60,984 nucleotides of DNA from HGM12587 sp945786935 (GTDB lineage: Bacteria > Bacillota > Clostridia > Lachnospirales > Lachnospiraceae), in NCBI GenBank assembly GCA_945786935.1, contig CALZFY010000006.1, positions 1-60,984 on the forward strand, in the 5' to 3' direction. The notes below the pieces were generated by a model. The model did no database searches, was not told where the DNA came from, and saw nothing but the letters and a program-made list of their open reading frames with translations. Positions 1 to 8,509 of this stretch are shown piece after piece. Position 1 is the first letter of the stretch. Every line of letters begins with the position of its first letter. The translations under genes were made by a program, and so were the position numbers.

Positions 1-54
1 TTTTTTGTGCTCTGCAGTGGCTACAAATGTTCTTAACTGTCTTAGTGTTGCCAT
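1..54 (-). CDS. LysR-family transcriptional regulator, N-terminal fragment (runs off left edge)
   Basis: The minus strand from 54 reads MATLRQLRTFVATAEHKK, the typical beginning of a LysR winged-helix domain; only 18 codons are in the window. An AGAGGGA ribosome site lies just upstream (about 61-67). The gene is divergent from the sulfur genes that follow, the usual arrangement for a LysR activator and its target operon, so control of the CoA-disulfide reductase/sulfite reductase genes is inferred. The ligand cannot be seen. Confidence 0.75.
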   Translation of the reverse strand, partial: MATLRQLRTFVATAEHKK

Positions 55-79
55 TGTATTTCCCTCTTTTTGTGTTATA

Positions 80-177
80 GTAAAATACCTATATACTAAA
101 TTGAATAATACTATTTTACGTTCGTCGCCGCAAGTGTTAAAATTGTTAAAGAAATAACGTACTGTGAACAAGTACGT
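80..177. promoter_or_regulatory. Divergent LysR/sulfur-operon control region with two dyads
   Basis: The intergenic stretch holds an inverted repeat GTAAAATA (80-87) / TATTTTAC (112-119) and a perfect 7-bp dyad ACGTACT (157-163) / AGTACGT (171-177) with a 7-nt centre. Both lie between divergent starts, where LysR proteins normally bind. The assignment is positional; no confident -35/-10 pair was identified. Confidence 0.45.
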
Positions 178-226
178 ATATTATAGAAAACATACATACA
201 CACGAAAACGAACCAGGAGGAAAAAG

Positions 227-1855
227 ATGAAGGTATTGGTACTTGGCGGTGTTGCAGCCGGAACAAAAGTTGCTGCAAAGCTTATGAGAGAAGACCGCAG
301 CAATGAAGTTACAATTTTAAACAAAGGAAAGAACATTTCCTATGCTGGATGTGGACTTCCATACTATGTAGGTCACGTCATTGAAGAAAAAGAACAGTTG
401 ATCGTAAATACACCTGAGAAATATGAAAAGCTTACAGGTGTAAAGGTTCTGACAGAAGTAGAAGCAACCAAGGTTGATCCTGCTGCAAAGAAAGTAACTG
501 CAGTTGATTTAAAGACTCAGGAAGAAACAGTTTATGATTATGACAAGCTTGTGATCGCAGTTGGTGCAAGCCCGGTAAAACCTCCAATCGAAGGCTGTGA
601 TCTGGAAAATGTTTTCTTCATGAGAACGCCGGAAGATGCAATCCGTCTTCGTGAAGTCGTAGATGGCGGAAACATCAAAAAGGCAGTGGTTGTAGGTGCA
701 GGATATATCGGTCTTGAGATCGCTGAAAACTTAAAAGAAATGGGAGTTCGTCCATTTGTTTTAGATATGGCACCACAGGTACTTGCTCCTGGTTTTGATA
801 AAGAAATGGCTGCTTATGCAGAAAGCAAGCTGGTAGAAAGCGGTATCCCTGTAGTAACAGATGTTATGGTAACAGGAATCGAAGGCGACGGAAAAGTTGA
901 AAAAGTTACAACAAGCAAAAAAGCATACAAGACAGATCTCGTTGTATTAAGTGCAGGTATCAGACCAAATACAGCATTCTTAAATGACACAGGTCTTGAA
1001 ATGTTCAAAGGAACAATTCTTACAAATGAATTCGGTGAGACAAATCTTCCGGATGTATATGCAGCAGGTGACTGTGCAATGGTTCGCAATGCACTGACAG
1101 AAAAACCGGCATGGTCTCCAATGGGATCTACAGCAAATATTGCAGGACGCATCATCGCACAGAACATGTCAGGTGCGAACATCAGCTACAGAGGTGTTCT
1201 TGGAACAGCTGTATGTAAGCTTCCTGGAATCAACGTAGGCAGAACAGGTCTTACAGAGGTTCAGGCAAAAGCTGAAGGCTTTGATCCGGTAAGCGTCATC
1301 ACAGTTGTAGATGACAAAGCTCATTACTATGCAGGAGCAGGAACCTTCGTAATCAAGATGATTGCTGACAGAGCTACAGAAAGATTATTAGGTGTTCAGG
1401 TTATCGGTGCAGGTGCAGTTGATAAAGTCGTAGACGTTGCAGTCACAGGTATTATGTTAAAAGGTACTTTAACAGATCTTTCTGATTTAGACCTTGCATA
1501 CGCACCGCCATTCTCTACAGCGATCCATCCATTTGAACATACATTAAATGTATTAAAGAATAAGATCAGAGGAAACTTTGAGACATTTACACCGGCAGAA
1601 TTTGAAGCCGGCGCAGCAGAAGGCTACAAGATCGTTGATGCATGTCTCAAGCCATCCATCGAAGGAGCTCCATATGTAGACCTTACTACTGTAGAGGGAC
1701 CGATCGACGGACTTGGATTAGATGATAAGATTCTTCTCGTATGCAACAAAGGTAAACGTGCTTACCTTCTTCAGAACCGTATGAAATTCTACGGATACAA
1801 AAATACAAAGGTATTAGAAGGCGGTATCAGCTTTAACGACGTGGAAGTTGAATAA
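227..1855 (+). CDS. CoA-disulfide reductase / persulfide reductase with C-terminal rhodanese domain
   Basis: A flavin-dependent pyridine nucleotide-disulfide oxidoreductase of about 542 residues. The N-terminus MKVLVLGGVAAGTKVA is the FAD dinucleotide fold, and the single redox cysteine sits in YAGCGLPYY near residue 44, as in CoA-disulfide reductases and Npsr-type enzymes. A second nucleotide fold (VVVGAGYIGLEIAENL) binds NAD(P)H. The last ~90 residues are a rhodanese-like domain with a CxxxxR loop (CNKGKR), so the fused form probably handles CoA-persulfide or polysulfide. The start at 227 follows AGGAGG at about 215-220; an upstream in-frame ATG at 164 adds a basic leader unlike the family. 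It heads an apparent operon with the siroheme sulfite reductase (79-nt gap), which suggests electron or sulfur transfer in sulfite/sulfide metabolism. Confidence 0.88.
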   Translation: MKVLVLGGVAAGTKVAAKLMREDRSNEVTILNKGKNISYAGCGLPYYVGHVIEEKEQLIVNTPEKYEKLTGVKVLTEVEATKVDPAAKKVTAVDLKTQEETVYDYDKLVIAVGASPVKPPIEGCDLENVFFMRTPEDAIRLREVVDGGNIKKAVVVGAGYIGLEIAENLKEMGVRPFVLDMAPQVLAPGFDKEMAAYAESKLVESGIPVVTDVMVTGIEGDGKVEKVTTSKKAYKTDLVVLSAGIRPNTAFLNDTGLEMFKGTILTNEFGETNLPDVYAAGDCAMVRNALTEKPAWSPMGSTANIAGRIIAQNMSGANISYRGVLGTAVCKLPGINVGRTGLTEVQAKAEGFDPVSVITVVDDKAHYYAGAGTFVIKMIADRATERLLGVQVIGAGAVDKVVDVAVTGIMLKGTLTDLSDLDLAYAPPFSTAIHPFEHTLNVLKNKIRGNFETFTPAEFEAGAAEGYKIVDACLKPSIEGAPYVDLTTVEGPIDGLGLDDKILLVCNKGKRAYLLQNRMKFYGYKNTKVLEGGISFNDVEVE

Positions 1856-1933
1856 TTGGTGTAAGATTGCAGATTGCAATTGAAATACAAAAAGAAACTC
1901 AAACACACAACAAGAAAAAGGAGAGAAAAAGTT

Positions 1934-2884
1934 ATGGGATGCACACTTAGCGCAGAACAGATCAAAAGTGTAAAACCTTTAGGTTTCTTACACAACAAAG
2001 GAACAGATTGTTTCAACGGCCGTATCATCACAGTGAACGGTAAAATCACAGCCGCTCAGACAGAAAAAATTGCAGAAGCTGCTGCAAAATACGGTAATGG
2101 AGAAGTAGAATTTACCACTCGTCTGACTGTAGAAGTTAGAGGAATCCACTTCGACAATATTGAACCATTCCGTGCATGCATCGCTGAAGTTGGTCTTCAG
2201 ACAGGTGGTACAGGTTCTTTAGTTCGTCCGGTTGTTTCATGTAAAGGTACAACATGCCAGTACGGATTATGTGACACATTTGCATTATCTGAAACAATCC
2301 ATGAAAGATTCTATCTTGGATACCGTGGAGTAAAATTACCACACAAATTTAAAATTGCAGTTGGCGGATGCCCAAATAACTGTGTAAAACCAGACTTAAA
2401 TGACCTTGGTATCATCGGACAGAGAATTCCAAACTTTGACGAAGATATGTGTAACGGATGTAAGAAATGTCAGGTTGAAAAGATGTGCCCAATGAAAGCT
2501 GCGAAAGTTGAAGACGGCGTTCTTGAAATCGACAAAGACATCTGCAACAACTGCGGACGTTGCGTAGGACAGTGTCCATTCGATGCCATTGAAGACGGAA
2601 AATACGGCTTCAAGATCTACATCGGCGGAAGATGGGGCAAGAAGGTTGCTCATGGTAAAGCATTATCTAAGATCTTCACATCTGAAGAAGAAATGTTAAA
2701 CGTAGTAGAAAAAGCAATCCTCTTATTCCGTGAACAGGGTCAGACTGGCGAACGTTTTGCTGATACAATCGCAAGAATCGGCTTTGAAGAAGTTGAAAAA
2801 CAGCTTCTTGCAGATGATATCCTTGCAAGAAAACAGGAAATCATCGACGCTCAGTTACACCTTGTAGGTGGAGCTACCTGTTAA
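1934..2884 (+). CDS. Siroheme/[4Fe-4S] sulfite reductase-like protein with two ferredoxin clusters
   Basis: A 316-residue nitrite/sulfite reductase family protein. It has the N-terminal ferredoxin-like half domain, a siroheme-binding region with SCKGTTCQYGLCD followed by GGCPNNCVKPDLND, and then an inserted pair of 4Fe-4S motifs (CNGCKKCQVEKMCP and CNNCGRCVGQCP). This is the small single-subunit type seen in anaerobes that reduces sulfite with ferredoxin electrons; nitrite is an alternative substrate. The start at 1934 (MGCTLSAEQ) has GGAGAG just upstream; the 20 upstream in-frame residues are lysine-rich and look untranslated. Neighbours (CoA-disulfide reductase upstream, YeiH-type permease downstream, LysR divergent) fit a sulfite handling unit. 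Confidence 0.85.
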   Translation: MGCTLSAEQIKSVKPLGFLHNKGTDCFNGRIITVNGKITAAQTEKIAEAAAKYGNGEVEFTTRLTVEVRGIHFDNIEPFRACIAEVGLQTGGTGSLVRPVVSCKGTTCQYGLCDTFALSETIHERFYLGYRGVKLPHKFKIAVGGCPNNCVKPDLNDLGIIGQRIPNFDEDMCNGCKKCQVEKMCPMKAAKVEDGVLEIDKDICNNCGRCVGQCPFDAIEDGKYGFKIYIGGRWGKKVAHGKALSKIFTSEEEMLNVVEKAILLFREQGQTGERFADTIARIGFEEVEKQLLADDILARKQEIIDAQLHLVGGATC

Positions 2885-2910
2885 TTCAAAAATTTAATCT
2901 GATTGGAATT

Positions 2911-2987
2911 TCGAAAAATAGAGATCTATTTTCGATGTTTTAGTTGGTAAATATGCTCAGCCGCCGAAATGCAACGCATTTTGGCGG
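2911..2987 (+). other. Two intergenic hairpins between sulfite reductase and permease genes
   Basis: The first hairpin (2911-2935) pairs TCGAAAAATAGA with TCTATTTTCGA, one bulged A. The second (2961-2987) has a 12-bp stem CCGCCGAAATGC / GCATTTTGGCGG with one G-U pair and an AAC loop. Neither is followed by a clean T run, so they may be processing/stability elements or weak terminators that lower permease expression relative to the upstream genes. Confidence 0.55.
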
Positions 2988-3031
2988 TTAGCTTATGAAA
3001 ATTATTACAAAAGAAGGAGATTAGGAAACCA

Positions 3032-4096
3032 ATGAACTCATCTAATAAAAAATACGTTGCAATTGCCCTGTGTCTCGTAATCGGTTTTCTTGCAACTCAG
3101 TCAACAGCATGGCAGGATTCCCTTTTAGGAAGAACTGTCATCGGCGGACCGATGGTTGCTCTTTTGGTATCTATGATTGCATGCAATCTGATCCCAAGCC
3201 TTGATAAAGACTTCAAAGCAGGCACAACCTTTGCAAGTAAAAAATTCTTAAACTGGGGTATCATTTTAACCGGTGCTACTTTAAGCTTTGCAGATATTCT
3301 TGGAACAGGTGTAAAAGCCCTTCCATTAATTCTTTTTAACATTTTATTATCCTTTACCATTGCAATCGTAGTTGGTAAAAAACTTGGTGTTACAAAGAAT
3401 ACTTCCGTATTAGTAGGTGGTGGTACCTGTATCTGTGGTGGTACAGCAATTGCTACACTTTCCAGAATTATCAAAGCAGCTGAAGAAGAAATCGCTTTCG
3501 CTATGGCAGCAATTTTCTTATTTGATACTTTGGCAGCATTCTCTTACCCATACCTTGCAGGTGCACTTGGACTTACAGTAAACCAGTTTGCATTCCTTGG
3601 CGGTACAGCAATCAACGATACATCTTCCGTAGCAGGTGCACAGGCAACCTACGTTGCATTAAACGGTCTTGGTGACTGGAACGGTGCCCTGAACGTTAAA
3701 TTAGTACGTACAACCATGTTGATCTTCGTTGCTCTTGCATGGACCATCATTATGGCAAAACAGGCACAGGCAGCAGAAGGTGCAAAACAGGAATCTTTAT
3801 TCGCAGTTGTTAAGAAAACCTTCCCAATGTTCATTTTATGGTTCGTTATCATGGCTGGTCTGAACACCTTCGGAGTATTTAGCTTCAGCATCGGTGGAAA
3901 GACTGCTGCAAAATGGCTTGGAAAAGTTGCAAAATTCTTATTTGCATCTGCACTTGCCGGTGTAGGCTTTAAGATCAAATTCAAAGATGTATTCTCTAAG
4001 GGTATCAAACCAATCGCCCTTGGTGGAATCACCTGGCTTTGCGTAGCAATTTCATCCTTAGCATTTATCTTTATCTTCAAAGGATATGTAGGTTAA
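3032..4096 (+). CDS. YeiH/UPF0324-family membrane permease (putative sulfate/sulfite exporter)
   Basis: A 354-residue polytopic protein of the conserved family often annotated as putative sulfate export transporter. Hydrophobic helices run throughout (for example residues 5-25, 35-52, 95-113, 155-175 and the C-terminus). Family-type glycine-rich segments VGGGTCICGGTAIATLS and GGTAINDTSSVAGA are intact and the length is normal. AGAAGGAGA precedes the ATG. Its place behind sulfite reductase suggests movement of sulfite, sulfate or a sulfonate product; the substrate is not established for the family. Confidence 0.82.
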   Translation: MNSSNKKYVAIALCLVIGFLATQSTAWQDSLLGRTVIGGPMVALLVSMIACNLIPSLDKDFKAGTTFASKKFLNWGIILTGATLSFADILGTGVKALPLILFNILLSFTIAIVVGKKLGVTKNTSVLVGGGTCICGGTAIATLSRIIKAAEEEIAFAMAAIFLFDTLAAFSYPYLAGALGLTVNQFAFLGGTAINDTSSVAGAQATYVALNGLGDWNGALNVKLVRTTMLIFVALAWTIIMAKQAQAAEGAKQESLFAVVKKTFPMFILWFVIMAGLNTFGVFSFSIGGKTAAKWLGKVAKFLFASALAGVGFKIKFKDVFSKGIKPIALGGITWLCVAISSLAFIFIFKGYVG

Positions 4097-4132
4097 TTGT
4101 AACGTAATAAGCAGATACATATGAATGAAAAG

Positions 4133-4179
4133 AAAGCTCTGTCAGTTCCTGGAATTTCAGGAGCTGCAGAGCTTTTTTT
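4133..4179 (+). terminator. Rho-independent terminator after the permease gene
   Basis: AAAGCTCTG (4133-4141) pairs with CAGAGCTTT (4167-4175), with an inner GTTCCTG/CAGGAGC helix, and is followed by a T run. It closes the sulfur operon. Confidence 0.8.
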
Positions 4180-4301
4180 ACGGTGACGGAAACCTGGTTT
4201 CTCCTTTATTTTCAGTTTGTTTCGCAAGATCATCCGGAATTTTGCATGGATTTCTGCCCGTATCCGGAAGGTACGATAAATGATAAATAAGGGTCTTCTC
4301 A

Positions 4302-4339
4302 AAATCGGTCAACGCACTTACAATGTAGTTGACCGATTT
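4302..4339. promoter_or_regulatory. Perfect 12-bp inverted repeat, probable TetR operator
   Basis: AAATCGGTCAAC (4302-4313) and GTTGACCGATTT (4328-4339) are exact inverted copies separated by 14 bp. The dyad ends 20 bp before the TetR start codon. This is the expected place for autoregulation by the TetR protein; the inner part of the right arm (TTGACC) could also serve as a -35 element. Confidence 0.7.
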
Positions 4340-4359
4340 GGTTTATGGAGGTTTTTATT

Positions 4360-4977
4360 ATGAACGAGAGGTTCTTTTCCCTGCCGTTGGAAAAGCAGCA
4401 GGCAATTTTGAACGCCGGATATCGGGTATTTTCCCAAAATTCCTATAAGAATAGTCCCATGAGTGAGATTGCAGATGCTGCCGGAATCAGCAAATCTTTG
4501 TTGTTTCACTATTTTCATAACAAAAAAGAGTTGTATCTCTACCTGTGGGAAAACTGTGCAGAAACAACCATTGAATTTTTAATACGATATGGGTGTTATA
4601 AACAGCAGGAGCTTTTTGAGAGCATGGAGCGTGGGATGCGTGCGAAGATGGAGATTATCAGGCTGTACCCGGATATGGGTAACTTTGTACTCAAGGCATT
4701 TTATGAAAAAGACCCGGAGATTTCTGCTGCGATACAGGAAAGCTATCATAAGTATTTTAACCTCAAAGCAGATCGGACAAGGCTCAATTTAGATCCAAAG
4801 CAGTTTGTCCCCGGTCTTGATATTCCCATGATGTACCGGGAAATGTACTGGGCATCGGAAGGGTATCTTTGGGAAATGATGCAGCGGGGGAATCCTGATA
4901 TGGAACAAATGGAGAAAGACTTTACAAAACTGATGAATTTTTGGAAAAGCATTTATCTTCGAAAGGAGGAGTCGTAA
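4360..4977 (+). CDS. TetR/AcrR-family transcriptional regulator
   Basis: A 205-residue regulator. Residues 10-55 form the TetR helix-turn-helix (AILNAGYRVFSQNSYKNS...IADAAGISKSLLFHYFHNKKELY); the C-terminal helical ligand domain is less conserved. The start at 4360 follows ATGGAGG with 9-nt spacing; the upstream ATG at 4345 overlaps that site. The stop is 4 nt before the ABC ATPase start, so it is the first gene of an operon with the exporter it likely represses through the upstream inverted repeat. Confidence 0.88.
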   Translation: MNERFFSLPLEKQQAILNAGYRVFSQNSYKNSPMSEIADAAGISKSLLFHYFHNKKELYLYLWENCAETTIEFLIRYGCYKQQELFESMERGMRAKMEIIRLYPDMGNFVLKAFYEKDPEISAAIQESYHKYFNLKADRTRLNLDPKQFVPGLDIPMMYREMYWASEGYLWEMMQRGNPDMEQMEKDFTKLMNFWKSIYLRKEES

Positions 4978-4981
4978 AGGT

Positions 4982-5863
4982 ATGGAAGCAATCAAAACGA
5001 CCAATCTGACAAAATATTATGGAAAGGCAAGAGGGATTAACGGCCTTGATCTGGCTGTAGACGAGGGAGAATTTTTCGGGTTTATCGGACCAAACGGTGC
5101 AGGAAAATCTACAACGATCCGTACATTGTTGGGACTGATTTCCCCAACTTCAGGAAGCGCCCGGATTTTTGGAAATGACATTGTGAAGGATAAGGAAGCA
5201 ATTTTGCGTGAAGTCGGATACCTTCCTTCAGAAGCGGTTTTTTATTCAGGAATGAAGGTGAAGGACATTTTGAAATTCTCCGCAGATCTTAGAAAGAAAG
5301 ACTGCAGCCGGGAGGCAAAGCTGCTCTGTGAGCGGTTGGAGCTTGACACGTCCAGGAAAGTAGATGAGTTATCCTTTGGAAATCGAAAGAAGGTTGCCAT
5401 TGTCTGTGCACTGCAGAGCAATCCAAGGCTTCTGATCCTGGATGAGCCCACCGGAGGGCTTGATCCTCTCATGCAGCGGGAATTTTTTGAGATCATCAGG
5501 GAACGGAACCAGGCAGGGACGACTGTATTCATGTCCAGCCATGTCCTTTCTGAAATCCAGAAAAACTGTACCCGTGCAGCAATTATCCGGGAGGGACAAA
5601 TCATTGCCTGTGACCGGGTGGAGGAATTGTCGAAAACCAATGCAAAACGAATCACCCTGCAGGGCAATGTGGATCTTAGTGGTCTTGAAGGCATCCGGGA
5701 CAGAAAGGATGAGCATGGATCGGTAAGCTTTCTTTACAGCGGCGAAATGAGCAGTCTTTTAAAAACACTTTCCTCAGGAACTGTTTTAGATTTATCTGTT
5801 TCCGAGCCGGATCTGGAAGAAATCTTTATGCATTATTATGAAAAGGCAGGTGAAAATGTATGA
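4982..5863 (+). CDS. ABC transporter ATP-binding protein (CcmA/NatA-like)
   Basis: A 293-residue ATPase with Walker A GPNGAGKST near residue 37, signature LSFGNRKK, Walker B LLILDEPTGGLDP and the H-loop SSHVLSE. The C-terminal ~70 residues resemble the extension of exporter-type ATPases. AGGAGG precedes the start. The last codons overlap the permease start by 4 nt (ATGA), so the two are translated together as one exporter; the substrate is unknown. Confidence 0.9.
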   Translation: MEAIKTTNLTKYYGKARGINGLDLAVDEGEFFGFIGPNGAGKSTTIRTLLGLISPTSGSARIFGNDIVKDKEAILREVGYLPSEAVFYSGMKVKDILKFSADLRKKDCSREAKLLCERLELDTSRKVDELSFGNRKKVAIVCALQSNPRLLILDEPTGGLDPLMQREFFEIIRERNQAGTTVFMSSHVLSEIQKNCTRAAIIREGQIIACDRVEELSKTNAKRITLQGNVDLSGLEGIRDRKDEHGSVSFLYSGEMSSLLKTLSSGTVLDLSVSEPDLEEIFMHYYEKAGENV

Positions 5864-6645
5864 CCATTGTAAAACATGAACTGAGACAGGGAAATATTTC
5901 TTTTTGGATCTGGACGGCGTCCATTGGATTTTTGATTGCCATCTGTGTTTTTCTTTTTCCTGAGATGAAGGGACAGATGGAAGAGGTCAATGATGTCTTT
6001 GCTTCTATGGGATCATTTACGGCTGCTTTTGGAATGGACCGCTTAAATTTTGGTACACTGATTGGATTCTATTCTATTGAGTGTGGAAATATTCTGGGGC
6101 TTGGAGGTGCATTTTTTGCGGCATTTTGTGCAGTGGGCATGCTCAGTAAAGAGGAGAAGGACAAAACAGCGGAGTTTCTTCTGACCCATCCGGTGAGCCG
6201 GGTATGTATTGTAACCGAAAAGCTGCTGGCAGTGTTCCTTCAGATCACAGCCATGAACCTGCTCATCTACCTCCTTTCCGCAGGTTCCATGATATTGATT
6301 GGTGAGGAAGTCCCGTGGAAGGAACTGAATCTGTTCCACCTGGCGTACTACATTCTCCAGCTGGAACTTGGCGGTATCTGCTTTGGCATTTCTGCTTTTG
6401 TAAGAAAGGGAAGCATAGGAATAGGGCTTGGGATTGCCACGATTATGTATTTCTTAAATATCATTGCCAATATCACAGATGCAGCCGAATTTTTAAAATA
6501 CATAACACCTTTCGGTTATTGTGAAGGTGCGGATATCGTAACGAATGGGAAGCTGGATATTACATTGATTCTCATTGGAACTGTCATAGGACTGATTGGA
6601 ATTGTGGCCGCTTATGTGAAATATACGCGGAAGGATATCAGGTAA
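5860..6645 (+). CDS. ABC-2 type exporter permease
   Basis: A 261-residue protein with about six hydrophobic segments (residues ~20-38, 65-95, 115-145, 165-185, 190-210, 230-252). The ATGA overlap with the ATPase gene and the segment EEKDKTAEFLLTHPVSR, common in ABC-2 permeases, support the call. It forms the membrane part of the TetR-controlled exporter. Confidence 0.85.
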   Translation: MTIVKHELRQGNISFWIWTASIGFLIAICVFLFPEMKGQMEEVNDVFASMGSFTAAFGMDRLNFGTLIGFYSIECGNILGLGGAFFAAFCAVGMLSKEEKDKTAEFLLTHPVSRVCIVTEKLLAVFLQITAMNLLIYLLSAGSMILIGEEVPWKELNLFHLAYYILQLELGGICFGISAFVRKGSIGIGLGIATIMYFLNIIANITDAAEFLKYITPFGYCEGADIVTNGKLDITLILIGTVIGLIGIVAAYVKYTRKDIR

Positions 6646-6758
6646 ACGGATGCCGGGGGACATTTCATGTCTTCGCATGAAAATGGCTTTGCTCGCTTTA
6701 TGTCCTGTTATTTGGCAGACATTTTTAATAACATCATCTCGAAAGGAGGAAAAAAACC

Positions 6759-7271
6759 ATGGATCAGCAAAAAATCGGAGGCTTTTTAAAAGAGCTTCGT
6801 CAGGAAAAGCAGCTTACCCAGGAACAGCTTGCCGAACAGATCGGTGTATCCCGAAGAACTGTTTCCAGATGGGAAACCGGAAACAATCTGCCGGATCTGT
6901 CTGTGATTGTTGAGCTTGCTGATTTTTACAGTGTTGATTTGAATGAAATCTTTCGTGGTGAAAGGAGAAGCGAGACAATGGATGAAGAATTAAAGGACAC
7001 CTTACTGCAGGCAGCAAAGTATACAGAGGGTATCAGAAAAATCATAGTCAGAAGAATGCATTACCTGTTTATCGGCGGCTGCATTGCTTTCACATTCTAT
7101 TTAATTGTTTTATTTTTTGGACCGGACCAAACATCTGAATTTTTTGATTTTGTAAAAGGAATGTCTCTGGGCATCTCTTTTGGAATGGTTGTGGTTGGAG
7201 CAATTATGACCAGCAAATATGCTGACAGAATTGTCGAGTGGAAAGTGAAACATAAAATTATATCGGAATAA
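6759..7271 (+). CDS. XRE-family regulator with C-terminal membrane segments
   Basis: A 170-residue protein. Residues 7-62 are an XRE/Cro helix-turn-helix (LKELRQEKQLTQEQLAEQIG, VSRRTVSRWETG). Two hydrophobic segments follow (about residues 108-125 and 132-152), so it is probably a membrane-tethered regulator. AAAGGAGG precedes the ATG. It lies 113 nt after the exporter permease in the same direction. A 42-bp stretch of its 3' coding region recurs degenerately at 9868-9909. Confidence 0.85.
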   Translation: MDQQKIGGFLKELRQEKQLTQEQLAEQIGVSRRTVSRWETGNNLPDLSVIVELADFYSVDLNEIFRGERRSETMDEELKDTLLQAAKYTEGIRKIIVRRMHYLFIGGCIAFTFYLIVLFFGPDQTSEFFDFVKGMSLGISFGMVVVGAIMTSKYADRIVEWKVKHKIISE

Positions 7272-7281
7272 GAAATGTACA

Positions 7282-7318
7282 AAACCCTTCCTGGCGATGA
7301 AAGCTGGAAGGGTTTTTT
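7282..7318 (+). terminator. Rho-independent terminator after the XRE regulator
   Basis: AAACCCTTCC (7282-7291) pairs exactly with GGAAGGGTTT (7306-7315), followed by T residues to 7318. Confidence 0.88.
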
Positions 7319-7329
7319 GAGGTTTCTCC

Positions 7330-7382
7330 TTGACACATAGGTAATATCTTGTATAATATGGGTAACATCTTGGGTAATTTCG
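7330..7382 (+). promoter_or_regulatory. Sigma-A promoter with direct-repeat operator for the MarR gene
   Basis: TTGACA (7330-7335) and TATAAT (7352-7357) are separated by 16 nt. The near-identical repeats GGTAATATCTTG (7340-7351) and GGTAACATCTTG (7361-7372) lie 21 bp apart, and a third partial GGTAATTTC follows. One copy fills the spacer, so a bound repressor, plausibly the MarR product itself, would block RNA polymerase. Confidence 0.7.
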
Positions 7383-7397
7383 AAGGGGAGAATCAGA

Positions 7398-7877
7398 ATG
7401 AGCTTTGATTTTTCAGTAAGCAATCTCAAAACCGAAAAAATAAGCGCACCGTATTACCTGATTGGGCTAATCAATCGTTTTAACAACGGCTTTCAGGCAG
7501 TAGCAGACAATATGTTTGAAGAACTGAGCTGGAAGCAGATTTTCTTTATGAACTGTGTGACTCTATTTGAAGACGCGCCGACAATCAGAGACATGGCGGA
7601 GCTTTTGGGGTGTTCTCATCAGAATGCAAAGCAGATTCTGTCTAAACTGGAAAAACAGGGCTTTGTGAAGGTTTCTAAAGACACTGCGGATAAGAGAAAG
7701 CAGCGCATCATGCTCACAGAGAAAGCGATAGAATTTCGCAGACATTATGATGAACCGAGTGAACAGGCGATGGAGTCTATCTTTCAAAATATCAGCAAAG
7801 AAGAACTGCTTACAGCAATCTCGGTATTTACCAGACTGAATAAAAATGTGGATGAACTGAAAGGACGGGGAGAATGA
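7398..7877 (+). CDS. MarR-family transcriptional regulator
   Basis: A 159-residue winged-helix protein. The recognition region is IRDMAELLGCSHQNAKQILSKLEKQGFVKVSKDTADKRKQRIMLTEKA, with the wing DxRxR-like segment. The stop overlaps the start of the flavodoxin gene (ATGATGA), so the pair forms an operon whose strong promoter carries repeats inside it. Confidence 0.87.
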   Translation: MSFDFSVSNLKTEKISAPYYLIGLINRFNNGFQAVADNMFEELSWKQIFFMNCVTLFEDAPTIRDMAELLGCSHQNAKQILSKLEKQGFVKVSKDTADKRKQRIMLTEKAIEFRRHYDEPSEQAMESIFQNISKEELLTAISVFTRLNKNVDELKGRGE

Positions 7878-8419
7878 TGAAATATATTGTGACTTATTCA
7901 TCAAAATACGGAAGCACACAAAAATATGCGCAGTGGATCGGAGAAGCTTTATCCTGCGAAGTAAAGGAAATCAAAAGCATTTCATCCGGTATGCTGCAAA
8001 ATTACGATGTAGTGATTCATGGTGGTGGTCTTTATGCCGGAGGAGTCGGCGGAATGAAGAAGCTTGTAAAGCTATATCCCAAAATCAGTGATAAAAAGCT
8101 GATTTTATTTACCTGTGGACTTGCTGATCCCACATCGGAAAAAAATGTGATGCATATTGAAAACAGTATTGCGAATGCAGTACCAAAGAATATGTCTGAG
8201 CATATGAAACAGTTTCATTTCAGAGGCGGCATTGATTATGGAAAGTTATCCCCGGTTCACAGAATGATGATGGGGATGTTATGCCAGACAATGAAAAAGA
8301 AAGGATATGACAATCTGTCTGACGAAGACCGGCTGATGCTGGATACCTATGGGAAACAGATCGATTTCTCGGATCAAAGTACAATAAAACCGCTGGTTGA
8401 CTATGTCACAGCATATTGA
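7874..8419 (+). CDS. Flavodoxin-domain protein (HemG-like family)
   Basis: A 181-residue single-domain flavoprotein. The FMN phosphate loop is YSSKYGSTQKYAQWIGEAL near the N-terminus, followed by the flavodoxin core (YDVVIHGGGLYAGG, LILFTCGLADPT). Such proteins are annotated as flavodoxin or protoporphyrinogen-oxidase-like; no heme genes are nearby, so a redox role under MarR control is the safer reading. The start may be the ATG at 7874 or the adjacent one at 7877. Confidence 0.82.
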   Translation: MMKYIVTYSSKYGSTQKYAQWIGEALSCEVKEIKSISSGMLQNYDVVIHGGGLYAGGVGGMKKLVKLYPKISDKKLILFTCGLADPTSEKNVMHIENSIANAVPKNMSEHMKQFHFRGGIDYGKLSPVHRMMMGMLCQTMKKKGYDNLSDEDRLMLDTYGKQIDFSDQSTIKPLVDYVTAY

Positions 8420-8509
8420 TTATTTTGTTTTGGGTTATGCGTTTAACCTTTGCGTATAGATGTGATTATCCATATAATAAAGAAAAATATATCCTTTGGA
8501 GGCATATCC

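Noticed and set aside
4093..4302. 69-codon minus-strand frame after the permease gene
   Set aside because: It spans the terminator, has no ribosome site and no homology pattern.
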